Shown here: in pieces, positions 16,890 through 25,765 of the stretch
Numbering within the stretch: position 1 is the stretch's first letter
Layout of the letters: each line of letters opens with the position of its first letter
Assembly: GCF_020554865.1 (NCBI RefSeq)
Contig: NZ_JAJCIC010000022.1
Location: 16,818 to 80,817, forward strand
DNA: 64,000 bases
Source: Lacrimispora sp. 210928-DFI.3.58
Lineage (GTDB): Bacteria > Bacillota > Clostridia > Lachnospirales > Lachnospiraceae
Direction of reading: 5' to 3'
Position numbers and translations under genes: made by a program
The notes under the pieces: generated by a model
What the model saw: only the letters and a program-made list of their open reading frames with translations
The model's database searches: none
Told to the model about the DNA's origin: nothing

Positions 16890-18289
16890 TCGCAGCCCCC
16901 AAAAGCGGCAGCGGAAAGACCATGGTGACCTGCGGGATCCTGGAGGTCTTAAAGAGAAGGGGCAAAAGGCCCTGGGCCTTTAAATGCGGGCCTGATTATA
17001 TAGACGGCCTCTTTCACCGGCAGGTGCTCCAGGTAGAAGGCGGAAACCTGGACAGCTTTTTTGAGACAGAGGAGCATTTGCGGAGGAAATACAGGAGGGC
17101 GGAGGCAGAGCATTTTGTGGTGGCAGAGGGCGTCATGGGATATTTTGACGGCCTGGGAGGCACCCTTCCGGACGCCAGCTCCTGGGAGATAGCAGATATC
17201 CTTCGTATTCCTGTGGTCCTGGTACTGGATGCAAAAGGAGCCAGCCTGTCCCTTGTAGCGCAGATCAAGGGCTTTCTGGATTATGAGGCAAAGCTGGGCC
17301 GGGGGGAGCGTCACATTGCCGCAGTGATATTTAACCGCATGTCAGCAGGAATGTATCCAAGAATGAAGGAAATAACAGAGGGCGAGCTGGGGATTTTGGC
17401 GGCAGGCTATGTGCCGGAGCTGGATTTCCTCAAGGTGGGAAGCAGGCACCTGGGGCTCATCCTTCCCGATGAAGTGGAAGGGCTGAAAATGCAGATGGAG
17501 CAGCTGGGGGATTGTCTGGAGGAAACATTGGATTGGGAGATCCTGGAAAGCCTTTCCGGTCCGAGCCTGAGCTTTGGGGAAGATGTTTCGCATTCGGTCT
17601 CTGAAAGCAGCCTTTATGCTGCCAAGAGAGGGCGCTTCCGCTTGGGAGTGGCCTGGGATGAGGCTTTTTGCTTTTATTACAGGGATAATTTAGAGGAAAT
17701 GGAGGCTGTTGGGGCCGAAATCGTCTATTTCAGCCCTCTTCACGAGGACAAGCTGCCGGAGGGATTGGATGGGCTCCTCATCGGCGGCGGATACCCGGAA
17801 AATTATGCTGCGGAGCTGTCTGAAAATACAGCCATGCGGCAGGCGGTTGCCCTGGCGGCCGCACAGGGAATGCCCATCCTGGCAGAGTGCGGCGGATACC
17901 TGTATCTGCTGGAGGAGCTGGAGGGGCTGGATGGAGTGTTTTATCCCATGACAGGGATTTTTGAGGGGAAAGGCTGCAGAAAGGGAAAAAACAGCCGTTT
18001 TGGATATGTTGCCCTGGCAGCAGAGCAGGATACGCCCTACCTGCTGCGCGGAGAGGAGATAAAAGGCCACGAGTTTCATTACTGGGACTGCCGGACAGCG
18101 GACAGCTCCTGGCAGATGAGGGCGGTAAAGCCTGTGGGAAAAAGAACCTGGCCCTGTATGCGCGTCTGCGGACAGGTGATGGCAGGCTTTCCGCATCTCT
18201 ACTATCCGTCGGCCCCCGCTTTTGTGGAGCGGTTTTCCAGGGCGTGCAGGAGATTTGGCGTTACTGTTCGCAGAACGGCTGCTTTTTAG
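16874..18289 (+). CDS. cbiA: Cobyrinate a,c-diamide synthase CbiA
   Basis: ATP- and glutamine-dependent amidation of the a and c carboxylates of cobyrinate. The N-terminal P-loop segment is APKSGSGKTMVTCG (about residues 8-21). The C-terminal GATase-1-like domain has the nucleophile cysteine in ILAECGGYLYLLEEL near residue 340 and the histidine region GHEFHYWD. The 471-residue length fits. The final ten codons form the left arm of a palindrome (18259-18309), so the C-terminal tail VTVRRTAAF may be repeat-derived. Confidence 0.93.
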   Translation: MAGFLIAAPKSGSGKTMVTCGILEVLKRRGKRPWAFKCGPDYIDGLFHRQVLQVEGGNLDSFFETEEHLRRKYRRAEAEHFVVAEGVMGYFDGLGGTLPDASSWEIADILRIPVVLVLDAKGASLSLVAQIKGFLDYEAKLGRGERHIAAVIFNRMSAGMYPRMKEITEGELGILAAGYVPELDFLKVGSRHLGLILPDEVEGLKMQMEQLGDCLEETLDWEILESLSGPSLSFGEDVSHSVSESSLYAAKRGRFRLGVAWDEAFCFYYRDNLEEMEAVGAEIVYFSPLHEDKLPEGLDGLLIGGGYPENYAAELSENTAMRQAVALAAAQGMPILAECGGYLYLLEELEGLDGVFYPMTGIFEGKGCRKGKNSRFGYVALAAEQDTPYLLRGEEIKGHEFHYWDCRTADSSWQMRAVKPVGKRTWPCMRVCGQVMAGFPHLYYPSAPAFVERFSRACRRFGVTVRRTAAF

Positions 18290-18309
18290 ACGTGCTGTGA
18301 ACAGTAACG
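18259..18309. repeat. GTTACTGTTC-type palindrome straddling the cbiA stop
   Basis: CGTTACTGTTCGCAG (from 18259) pairs with CTGTGAACAGTAACG (ending 18309); CTTTTTAG lies in the loop. The same arm sequence recurs at 28125-28297 and, weaker, at 26433-26467, 28029-28052 and 41870-41896. Confidence 0.75.
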
Positions 18310-18342
18310 ATTTGGCAGGACATAGAAGGAGGACAGAAGAAA

Positions 18343-19401
18343 ATGACATTGGAAGAGGCGGTCAGACAGACAGAGGAGGCGGACAAGTCTGCCAAAGCAC
18401 TGGCGAGAGCGCGGTGGGATAAGGTCGCAAAGCCCCTTAACAGCTTAGGCGTGCTGGAGGAGGATATTGTGCGCATTGCAGGGGCGCAGGGGGATCCGGC
18501 TGTTTCCCTGGAGGAGAAGTGGATCGCTGTTATGTGCAGCGACAACGGGATCGTGGAAGAGGGAGTGACCCAGACGGGCCAGTCCGTAACAGGGATCGTG
18601 GCAGAAAATATGGCAAAGGGAACCTCCTGCGTGTGCCGTATGGCGGCCTGCGCCGGGGCAAACGTATTTCCGGTGGATGTGGGGATCGCAGGTGATATCC
18701 ATGTACCTGGTCTCCTTCAAAGAAAGACTGCCTACGGAACCGGAAATTTTCTAAAGGGTCCTGCCATGAGCCGCAGCCAGGCCATAGAGGCGCTTCAGAC
18801 GGGGATAGAAGTGGCGAGCATGTTAAAGGAAAAGGGCTGCCGTCTGGCGGGCACAGGTGAGATGGGCATTGGAAATACCACAACAGCCAGCGCAGTGATC
18901 TCCGTCCTGCTGGGAAAGGAGCCGGAAGAGGTGACAGGCCGCGGAGCCGGGCTCTCGCTGGAGGGCTACAGAAGGAAGGTGGAGGTCATCAAGCAGGGTA
19001 TAAGTCTTCACAGGCCGGACGCTTCTGACGCTATCGATGTGCTGTCAAAGGTGGGAGGCTTTGATCTGGCGGCACTGACTGGATTCTACATAGGCTGCAG
19101 CGCAAGGAAGCTCCCGGTGGTGCTGGATGGGCTCATCACCGGAGCGGCAGCTCTGGCAGCAGTCACGATCTGCCCGAATACAAAGGACTATCTCATTGCC
19201 TCCCACGTTTCCGCAGAACCGGCAGGCGCCATGGTGCTGGAGGCATTGGAACTTCAGCCGGCGATCCGGGCAGGTATGTGTCTGGGAGAGGGCACAGGTG
19301 CAGCCGCCATTTTTCCGCTCCTTGACATGGCGGCTGTGATCTACCATGATATGGGCAGCTTTGAAGATATCAAGGTAGAGCAGTACCAGCATTTAATATG
19401 A
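18343..19401 (+). CDS. cobT: Nicotinate-nucleotide--dimethylbenzimidazole phosphoribosyltransferase
   Basis: Makes alpha-ribazole phosphate, or an analogue with another lower base, for the nucleotide loop of cobalamin. SDNGIVEEGVTQTGQSVTG near residue 70, GEMGIGNTTTAS near residue 171 and the C-terminal GEGTGAAAIFPLLDMA containing the catalytic glutamate define CobT. The 352-residue length is standard. It has AGGAGG upstream. A 290-bp gap with duplicated hairpins separates it from cobU. Confidence 0.95.
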   Translation: MTLEEAVRQTEEADKSAKALARARWDKVAKPLNSLGVLEEDIVRIAGAQGDPAVSLEEKWIAVMCSDNGIVEEGVTQTGQSVTGIVAENMAKGTSCVCRMAACAGANVFPVDVGIAGDIHVPGLLQRKTAYGTGNFLKGPAMSRSQAIEALQTGIEVASMLKEKGCRLAGTGEMGIGNTTTASAVISVLLGKEPEEVTGRGAGLSLEGYRRKVEVIKQGISLHRPDASDAIDVLSKVGGFDLAALTGFYIGCSARKLPVVLDGLITGAAALAAVTICPNTKDYLIASHVSAEPAGAMVLEALELQPAIRAGMCLGEGTGAAAIFPLLDMAAVIYHDMGSFEDIKVEQYQHLI

Positions 19402-19402
19402 A

Positions 19403-19506
19403 AGTGTTGTCAAGCGGCTGTACGGACTGCGTGCTCGCACGCAGGGACGTACAGACATTTGACAACCAAGCCGGTATGAGGAAGCAGGCCGCCAGGCCGG
19501 ATTGCG
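19403..19506. repeat. 104-bp nested hairpin repeat, copy 1
   Basis: Three nested arm pairs: GTTGTCAA/TTGACAAC, CTGTACG/CGTACAG and TGCGTGC/GCACGCA, followed by a conserved GC-rich tail ending ATTGCG. It is nearly identical to copy 2 at 19566-19669, with about two differences. It sits between cobT and cobU with no open frame. Confidence 0.9.
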
Positions 19507-19565
19507 AATACCGGCGGCAGCTGCGGGAGCGCAAAGCGCGGAGCAGCTGACTTTCAAGTTAAGAG

Positions 19566-19669
19566 AGTGTTGTCAAGCGGCTGTACGGACTGCGTGCTCG
19601 CACGCAAGGACGTACAGACATTTGACAACCAAGCCGGTATGAGGAAGCAGGCCGCGAGGCCGGATTGCG
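19566..19669. repeat. 104-bp nested hairpin repeat, copy 2
   Basis: Second copy of the 19403-19506 element, 163 bp downstream in the same orientation, ending 22 bp before the cobU start. A long hairpin in the intercistronic RNA could halt RNA decay or lower downstream expression. Confidence 0.9.
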
Positions 19670-19691
19670 GATGGTTGGATGGAGAAATGTA

Positions 19692-20366
19692 ATGATCGTA
19701 CTTGTGACAGGCGGAAGCGGAAGCGGAAAATCAGAATATGCAGAGCAGCTTGTGATGAGATTTGGGGATTGCAGGCGCTTTTATGTTGCTACAATGGAGG
19801 TTTTCGGAGAGGAAGGGCGGGAGAAGGTCCTACGCCACAAAAGGCTGCGCCGGGGAAAGGGCTTTGTCACACTGGAGCGGCAGCGGAACATGGGAGGCCT
19901 TGAGCTGCATGGCACAGGAGAAAGGGCAGTCCTGCTGGAATGCGTGTCAAATCTGGCTGCCAATGAGATGTTTGGCGGAGGAGAGACTGAGGAAGCAGGG
20001 CAGGGCGGACAGGAGCTGCAAATCAACCGGGCAGAACAGGAAAGCCAGGAGAAGGATATCAGCCCGCCGCAGGCAGACCAGTTAGCGGACCGCATTTTCG
20101 GCGGGATCTGCCGCCTTTCCCGCCAGGCCGATCATATGGTGATCGTAACCAATGAGGTGGGAGCAGACGGGACTGCCTACGATCCATCCACAATGGAATA
20201 TATCCGGCTTATGGGGCTTCTCAATCAGAGACTGGCCAGGATGGCGGACAGAGTAGTGGAGGTTGTGTACGGGATCCCGGTGGTCCTGAAAAATAGTAAT
20301 GCTCGAAAAGACCTCGCGAACGATTTTTCATGCATCGCACGTAAAAGCCTAGAAGACAGGCTTTAA
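19692..20366 (+). CDS. cobU: Adenosylcobinamide kinase / adenosylcobinamide-phosphate guanylyltransferase
   Basis: Phosphorylates adenosylcobinamide and transfers GMP to it. The P-loop is VLVTGGSGSGKSEYAE (about residues 3-18); RHKRLRRGKGFVTLE carries the family's GMP-accepting histidine region; TNEVGADGTAYDPSTMEYIR and VVEVVYGIPVVLK follow. It has a Gln/Glu-rich insertion (about residues 95-125) not usual in the family, and a tail of about 24 residues beyond the normal end that is encoded by a local direct repeat (20288-20312). ATG 19692 is chosen because GGAG lies eight bases upstream and the frame begins directly with the P-loop strand. Confidence 0.9.
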   Translation: MIVLVTGGSGSGKSEYAEQLVMRFGDCRRFYVATMEVFGEEGREKVLRHKRLRRGKGFVTLERQRNMGGLELHGTGERAVLLECVSNLAANEMFGGGETEEAGQGGQELQINRAEQESQEKDISPPQADQLADRIFGGICRLSRQADHMVIVTNEVGADGTAYDPSTMEYIRLMGLLNQRLARMADRVVEVVYGIPVVLKNSNARKDLANDFSCIARKSLEDRL

Positions 20367-20405
20367 GTACTCGTAGCTATGAAAAATAGTAACGCTCGAA
20401 AAGAC
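20288..20405 (+). repeat. Direct repeat at the 3' end of cobU
   Basis: A 25-bp unit (GAAAAATAGTAA, T or C, GCTCGAAAAGAC) occurs at 20288-20312 and 20381-20405. A second motif (GACARGCTYTAAGTRCTCG followed by YAGCTATGAAAAA) occurs twice around 20354-20385 and 20403-20434. The first unit is read as part of cobU. Confidence 0.75.
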
Positions 20406-20464
20406 AAGCTCTAAGTGCTCGCAGCTATGAAAAAAGAAAAGGAAGGACATCCGGGAGAACTCAT

Positions 20465-21271
20465 ATGAATGTGATCTATTCCTGTATTATTGCGATATCG
20501 ATGTATTCAAAGATCCCTATGCCTCAGGTGGACTGGACACCGGAGCGCATGCGGCATATCATGTGCTTCTTTCCGATCGTAGGCCTGTTAGAGGGGCTGT
20601 GCCTGGGAGGCTGGTTTTATATTGCCCTGGAGGTGATGGGCTTTTCCGTGGGGATGACATCATTGGTGGGGGCCGCTGTCCCGGTGCTTGTCACAGGCGG
20701 CATCCATCTGGATGGGTTTCTGGATACCATGGATGCCATCCATTCCTATGGCGACAGGGCGAAAAAGCTGGAGATCCTGAAGGATCCTCATGTGGGAGCC
20801 TTTGCCGTGATCTCTGCTGTGGCCTATGCCCTGCTCTATGCAGGCGTGCTCTGGGAGTATGTAAGCATGGTTGCCGTCAGGGGCCGGGAGGACATGGCAG
20901 CTTATGTGTTCCCTATGTGGCTCTTTACCATGGAACGGGCTTTCAGCGGATTGTCCGTGCTGACCTTTCCCTCTGCAAAAAAGGACGGCCTTGCCGCCTC
21001 CTTTGCCCAGGCTGCGGAGAAGAAAAAGGGCAGCCAGGTGCTCATTCTGTGGCTGCTCGTTCTGGCGGCAGCCGCCTTTGCATTCCTGAAAGGAAAGGGC
21101 GCAGGACTCGTATGCCTGACGGCAGCAGTCCAGCTGGCAGTATTTGTTTATTACCGCAGGATGTCAGACAGGGATTTCGGCGGCATTACCGGGGATCTGG
21201 CCGGATGGTTCCTCCAGGTCTGCGAACTGGCTTCCATGGGAGCGGCAGTGGTGTATCTGAAAATGTGGTGA
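20465..21271 (+). CDS. cobS: Adenosylcobinamide-GDP ribazoletransferase (cobalamin synthase)
   Basis: Integral membrane enzyme joining adenosylcobinamide-GDP and alpha-ribazole (phosphate). The conserved acidic motif is VTGGIHLDGFLDTMDAI (about residues 77-93). Several hydrophobic spans follow. The C-terminal RRMSDRDFGGITGDLAGW segment is also typical. The 268-residue length is normal. It is preceded by GAAGGACATCCGGGAG and lies between the two cobU-type genes. Confidence 0.93.
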   Translation: MNVIYSCIIAISMYSKIPMPQVDWTPERMRHIMCFFPIVGLLEGLCLGGWFYIALEVMGFSVGMTSLVGAAVPVLVTGGIHLDGFLDTMDAIHSYGDRAKKLEILKDPHVGAFAVISAVAYALLYAGVLWEYVSMVAVRGREDMAAYVFPMWLFTMERAFSGLSVLTFPSAKKDGLAASFAQAAEKKKGSQVLILWLLVLAAAAFAFLKGKGAGLVCLTAAVQLAVFVYYRRMSDRDFGGITGDLAGWFLQVCELASMGAAVVYLKMW

Positions 21272-21327
21272 AATAACAGCGTATGACGGAGGCCCGGCGG
21301 CTTCCGGTGTGAGGAGGAAAAAATAGG

Positions 21328-21783
21328 ATGATTTTGGTGATCGGCGGCAGGGCCCAGGGAAAGCGCGGATTTGTCCGGAATCAGCTTTGCCGGGAGCAGA
21401 CGTTCATCCAGTGGGCAGACGGAGAGAAGGACAGTTGGGATGTATTGATGAAAAGCGCTTATATTTTTGGACTTCACTGTTTGGTAAAGCGTTTTATAGA
21501 GGGGGACAGGACGCTTGAGGCGCCAGAGGGCTGGCTTTTGGCGGCAGAAATGGGAGGCGGCCCCATATCATGGGAGGAGCTTCCTGGCCGGCTGGCATCA
21601 GCGCTTCTGGAAGGCAAGAGAGACAGGATCATTGTGACGGATGAGATCGGTTATGGGATCGTTCCTATAGAGAAGCAGGAGCGCCTTTACCGGGAGATGA
21701 CAGGGCGGCTCTGCTGTATCTTAGCAAAAGAGGCAGAGGAAGTCTGGCGGGTCTGCTGCGGCATAGGACAGAGGATAAAGTGA
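21328..21783 (+). CDS. Short, diverged CobU-like protein
   Basis: A 151-residue protein resembling a cut-down CobU. ILVIGGRAQGKRGFVRNQL occupies the P-loop position, but the Ser/Thr after GK is Arg. VTDEIGYGIVPIEKQERLYREMTGRL matches the Asn/Asp-Glu-Val-Gly region and following helix. VWRVCCGIGQRIK matches the terminal strand. The middle part with the GMP-accepting histidine is missing or unrecognisable. It is probably not a full kinase/guanylyltransferase and may be a subunit, regulator or decaying duplicate. Its place between cobS and cbiB indicates a cobalamin role. Confidence 0.75.
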   Translation: MILVIGGRAQGKRGFVRNQLCREQTFIQWADGEKDSWDVLMKSAYIFGLHCLVKRFIEGDRTLEAPEGWLLAAEMGGGPISWEELPGRLASALLEGKRDRIIVTDEIGYGIVPIEKQERLYREMTGRLCCILAKEAEEVWRVCCGIGQRIK

Positions 21784-21920
21784 GATAAGGGTTCAGAACG
21801 GCGGGAAATGCACCGGATTTCCGATCAGATGGACATCCGATGCCTCTTGCATGGCTGCAGGCCGTGCAAGAGGATCAGCCGTTCGTGCAGGTATCAATTA
21901 AGGAAGGAATCAGGAGGCAG

Positions 21921-22907
21921 ATGAGAGAAACGTTGCTGGAAATGTGGAAATTTCATGGATGGGCCCTTTTGGCTGGCTGTATTGCAGACTGGATATTGGG
22001 GGATCCGCGCCATTTTCCCCATCCTGTCCGCCTGATGGGCTCCATGATCGCATACCTGGAAGGCGTGGTGCGCACAAGGCTTAAGGGGAGGGAACGCCTG
22101 GGCGGCTGTATTCTGGTGCTTACCATGTGCCTGGTCTGGACAGTCATTCCATTTTTGCTCTTTAAAGGCATTCGCTGTCTGGAGGGAGGAAGTCCGGGAA
22201 AGCTCCTGTTTCTGGCAGAGACCTTTGTGTGCTATCAGCTTCTGGCGGCAAAGGATCTCTGTGCTGAGAGCATGAAAGTTTTGAGAAGCCTGAAAAATGA
22301 AGGCCTGGCGGAGGCCAGAAGGGCAGTCTCCATGATCGTTGGCAGAGATACTGCTGTGCTGGATGAGGCAGGAGTTGCCAGAGCGGCAGTGGAGACTGTG
22401 GCGGAAAATGCTTCAGACGGAGTGATCGCCCCATTTTTCTATATGGCCCTCTTTGGCCCTGTGGGCGGCTGTATTTACAAGGCAGTGAATACCATGGATT
22501 CCATGGTGGGATATACGAACGAAAAATACAGGGAATTGGGCTGGGCGGCAGCAAAGCTGGATGATGCCGTGAATCTGATCCCGGCCAGGCTCACAGGCCT
22601 CCTTTTGGTGCTGGCAGCCTGGATCGCTCCTTGGGCAGACGGGAGAAGAGCCTGGACCATCTTTTTAAGGGACAGAAGAAACCACAAAAGCCCCAATTCT
22701 GCCCACGGGGAGGCGGCCTGCGCCGGGGCCCTGGGTCTTCGGTTAGCAGGAGATGCCTGGTATTTTGGAGAGCTGCACAAAAAGCCCTTTATAGGAGATG
22801 ACATCAGGCCTGTAGAGCCGGAGGATATCCGGCGTGCCAACTGCCTGATGTTCTTAGCCCAGGCAATGCTCATGCTCCTGATTGCCTGCCTGCTGCTTCT
22901 GGCTTAA
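21921..22907 (+). CDS. cbiB: Adenosylcobinamide-phosphate synthase CbiB
   Basis: Membrane enzyme attaching aminopropanol phosphate (or threonine-derived linker) to adenosylcobyric acid. GDPRHFPHPVRLMG (about residues 26-39), ETVAENASDGVIAPFFY and NTMDSMVGYTNEKYRELGW are diagnostic, with several membrane spans. The start at 21921 follows AGGAGG by three bases and gives 328 residues; the frame stays open upstream to 21840, but those residues look non-coding. It is followed at once by the cobD decarboxylase that makes its substrate. Confidence 0.92.
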   Translation: MRETLLEMWKFHGWALLAGCIADWILGDPRHFPHPVRLMGSMIAYLEGVVRTRLKGRERLGGCILVLTMCLVWTVIPFLLFKGIRCLEGGSPGKLLFLAETFVCYQLLAAKDLCAESMKVLRSLKNEGLAEARRAVSMIVGRDTAVLDEAGVARAAVETVAENASDGVIAPFFYMALFGPVGGCIYKAVNTMDSMVGYTNEKYRELGWAAAKLDDAVNLIPARLTGLLLVLAAWIAPWADGRRAWTIFLRDRRNHKSPNSAHGEAACAGALGLRLAGDAWYFGELHKKPFIGDDIRPVEPEDIRRANCLMFLAQAMLMLLIACLLLLA

Positions 22908-22954
22908 AACGGAAATGCATAATGAATACAAATACAGCGGAAAGGAAAACACAC

Positions 22955-24082
22955 ATGGAATACCAGCACGGAGGCGACATTTACAGCCAAAAAGTAGATA
23001 TGGACTATTCTGCTAATTTAAGCCCCCTGGGGCTTCCGGCAGGAGTGAAGAGAGCGCTTCTTGCCAGCATAGAGGAGCAGTCTGTGTGCAGTGTTTACCC
23101 AGACAGCAGCTGCAGCCAGCTCCGGCAGGCCCTTGGCGCCTTTCACCAGATACCTCAGGACTGGATCGTCTGCGGGAATGGGGCAGCTGACCTCATATTT
23201 GCACTCACAACTGCCTGCAGGCCAATGCATGGGCTGGTGGAGGCGCCCACCTTTTCGGAATACAGCCAGGCTCTGAAAGCAGCCGGAAGTCAGGTGGACC
23301 TGTTCTTTTTAAAAGAAGAGCAGGGATTTCAAATGAATTTGGAAGAATTTTCCAATACCATAAGAGAAGCTGTCCGAAAGGGAACGCCTTATGATATGGT
23401 ATTCCTCTGCAATCCCAACAATCCCACAGGAATACCGACAGATGGAAAAGAGGTGCGGACGCTTGCAGAGGTATGCCATGCTTTTGGTACGCTCCTTGTA
23501 GTGGATGAATGCTTCTGCGATTTTTTGGAAGAGGAGGAGCGCTGCTCTGTGGTCTCCGCCCTGGAAGATTTCCCGAATCTCATCATTCTGAAAGCATTTA
23601 CCAAGATCTATGCCATGGCGGGCCTGCGTCTGGGCTATGCCCTCTGTTCAGATCAGTCTCTGCTGGAGCGGCTTTCCGGAGTGCGCCAGCCCTGGTCCGT
23701 ATCAGGCTTGGCCCAGAGTGCTGGTCTGTCTGCTCTTCACGAGGTGGAATACGTAAAGGAGACAAAAAGGCTGGTGTCCAAAGAGCGGATATGGCTGGCG
23801 GGACAGCTGAAGGAGATGGGCTTTCTGGTATATCCGTCCCAGGCAAATTACCTGTTCTTCCGGGATATGCGGCCATTAAAGCCCTGCCCCAAAGGCGGAC
23901 TTTACAGGGATCTCCTCTCAAGAGGCATCCTTATCCGCAGCTGTGAAAATTATCCGGGGCTTGACAATACCTATTACCGCATCTGCGTAAAGACCAGGGA
24001 AGAAAACAGGCGCTTTATCACGATCCTGCGGGAGGTACTGCAGGAGGAGAACAGGAGGAACATATGGCAAAACCGATCATGA
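22955..24082 (+). CDS. cobD: L-threonine-O-3-phosphate decarboxylase (PLP enzyme)
   Basis: Fold-type I aminotransferase-family decarboxylase producing (R)-1-amino-2-propanol phosphate for the nucleotide loop. [10 protein letters not shown] and [12 protein letters not shown] at the N-terminus, [12 protein letters not shown] in the middle and [17 protein letters not shown] with the PLP lysine are characteristic. I prefer ATG 22955 (AAAGGA eight bases upstream, 375 residues); an in-frame ATG at 22922 would add 11 residues. It overlaps cbiP by 19 bp. Gene naming follows the Salmonella convention. Confidence 0.9.
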   Translation: MEYQHGGDIYSQKVDMDYSANLSPLGLPAGVKRALLASIEEQSVCSVYPDSSCSQLRQALGAFHQIPQDWIVCGNGAADLIFALTTACRPMHGLVEAPTFSEYSQALKAAGSQVDLFFLKEEQGFQMNLEEFSNTIREAVRKGTPYDMVFLCNPNNPTGIPTDGKEVRTLAEVCHAFGTLLVVDECFCDFLEEEERCSVVSALEDFPNLIILKAFTKIYAMAGLRLGYALCSDQSLLERLSGVRQPWSVSGLAQSAGLSALHEVEYVKETKRLVSKERIWLAGQLKEMGFLVYPSQANYLFFRDMRPLKPCPKGGLYRDLLSRGILIRSCENYPGLDNTYYRICVKTREENRRFITILREVLQEENRRNIWQNRS

Positions 24083-25629
24083 TACAGGGGACCATGTCAA
24101 ATGCAGGAAAAAGCCTGATCGCAGCAGGCCTGTGCCGCATCTTTTCACAGGACGGCTACCGCACGGCTCCCTTCAAATCACAGAATATGGCCCTCAATTC
24201 CTTCATCACTACAGAGGGCCTGGAGATGGGGCGAGCCCAGGCTGTGCAGGCAGAGGCGGCAGGCATCCTTCCATCGGTGGATATGAATCCGATATTGTTG
24301 AAGCCGACCACAGATGTGGGTTCCCAGGTGATTGTGGGAGGCATTTCCAGGGGAAATATGAGGGCAAAGGATTATTTTGCCTATAAAAAGCAGCTGGTGC
24401 CTGAGATCATGGCAGCCTACAACCGCCTTTTTGCGGCCAACGACATCATTGTCATAGAGGGCGCAGGAAGCCCGGCGGAGATCAATTTAAAGTCCGGGGA
24501 CATTGTCAATATGGGCCTGGCGGCCCTGACAGATGCGCCTGTCCTTCTGGCGGGGGACATTGACCGGGGAGGCGTATTTGCCCAGCTCTACGGTACCGTG
24601 GCCCTTTTGGAGAAAGAGGAGCGGGCGCGCATCAAGGGGCTGATCATCAATAAATTCCGGGGAGATACGGAGATCCTGCGGCCGGGGCTTAAGCAGCTGG
24701 AGGAGCTCTGCTCCGTCCCTGTTCTGGGAGTTGTGCCTTATATGGACGTGGATATTGAGGATGAGGACAGCTTAAGCGGAAAGCTTTTGGAGGACAGGCC
24801 AGGACGGATCGACATTGCAGTGATCCGCTTTCCGCGTATTTCCAATTTTACGGACTTTGATGTATTTGCCAGGCTCGATGGGGTGACTGTCCGCTATGTC
24901 ACAAAGGAAAGGGAGCTGGGAAGCCCGGACATGGTCATCCTTCCGGGAACAAAGAGTACCATCGCAGATCTCCTGTGGATGCGCCAGTCAGGCATCGAGG
25001 CCGGGGTCCTTAAGCTGGCTGACAGGCAGGTTCCCGTATGGGGCATCTGCGGGGGATACCAGATGATGGGAGAGCTTCTCATCGATGAGGCCCAGGTGGA
25101 GTCGAAAGAGGTGCAAAGGGCAGAGGGAATGGGCCTTCTCCCTCTATGCACCTGCTTTGAGGAGGAAAAGGTACGTACGCAGTCAGAGGGAGCCTTCGGA
25201 GAGCTGGACGGCTGTCTGTCAGAGCTTTCCGGCAAAGCGCTGGCAGGCTATGAGATCCACATGGGCAGGACCTTTATCAATCGTGAAAATGGCCCCATGG
25301 ATACGGCAAAGCTGGTATCCTGGAGACAGGAGCCGGAGATCTGCCGCCCCATGTCCTATCTGATGGCATTGGGGGAGCACCATGCAAAGGAGGATGGCTG
25401 GAACCGCGGGAACCTGTACGGAACCTATGTCCACGGCGTATTTGACGGGCCGGGGATCGCAGAGACCATCGTAAAAGCCCTGGCAGCCAAAAAGGGTCTT
25501 GCGCCGGAGGAGATCCGGACAGTGGACTACCGCACTTACCGTGAAGAGCAGTATGATAAGCTGGCAGATTGCCTGAGGAGCAGCCTGGATATGGAGAAGA
25601 TCTACCATATAATGGGACTCCGCATGTAG
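24064..25629 (+). CDS. cbiP: Cobyric acid synthase CbiP
   Basis: Glutamine- and ATP-dependent amidation of the four remaining carboxylates (b, d, e, g) of adenosylcobyrinate diamide. The N-terminus [19 protein letters not shown] is the P-loop; the GATase-1 cysteine is in [13 protein letters not shown] (near residue 327) and the histidine in [10 protein letters not shown]. The 521-residue length is standard. The start is within cobD. It ends at a dispersed-repeat copy (25631-25740). Confidence 0.95.
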   Translation: MAKPIMIQGTMSNAGKSLIAAGLCRIFSQDGYRTAPFKSQNMALNSFITTEGLEMGRAQAVQAEAAGILPSVDMNPILLKPTTDVGSQVIVGGISRGNMRAKDYFAYKKQLVPEIMAAYNRLFAANDIIVIEGAGSPAEINLKSGDIVNMGLAALTDAPVLLAGDIDRGGVFAQLYGTVALLEKEERARIKGLIINKFRGDTEILRPGLKQLEELCSVPVLGVVPYMDVDIEDEDSLSGKLLEDRPGRIDIAVIRFPRISNFTDFDVFARLDGVTVRYVTKERELGSPDMVILPGTKSTIADLLWMRQSGIEAGVLKLADRQVPVWGICGGYQMMGELLIDEAQVESKEVQRAEGMGLLPLCTCFEEEKVRTQSEGAFGELDGCLSELSGKALAGYEIHMGRTFINRENGPMDTAKLVSWRQEPEICRPMSYLMALGEHHAKEDGWNRGNLYGTYVHGVFDGPGIAETIVKALAAKKGLAPEEIRTVDYRTYREEQYDKLADCLRSSLDMEKIYHIMGLRM

Positions 25630-25630
25630 A

Positions 25631-25740
25631 TTTACTATGTAAGTCCTGCCGCCGGATAGGCGGCATGTATTCAGGTATGTCAAATGCGCCCGCCAGGCTT
25701 TTATGATGTGGCAGTGCGTCCGCTGCTGGACGCATGTAGA
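25631..25740 (-). repeat. REP/BIME-like dispersed palindromic repeat, copy B
   Basis: Same family as 545-668 but inverted: TTACTATGTAAGTCCTGCCG at the left and a diverged GCGTCC...GGACGC hairpin at the right. It lies between cbiP and cbiC. Its right end is 26 bp before the cbiC start. Confidence 0.8.
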
Positions 25741-25765
25741 TTTTGGAAGAAAAGGAGAACATCCG

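Noticed and set aside
19403..19669. Cobalamin riboswitch
   Set aside because: The stem arrangement and tail do not contain a convincing B12-box, the elements are nested hairpins duplicated in tandem, and they lie mid-operon.
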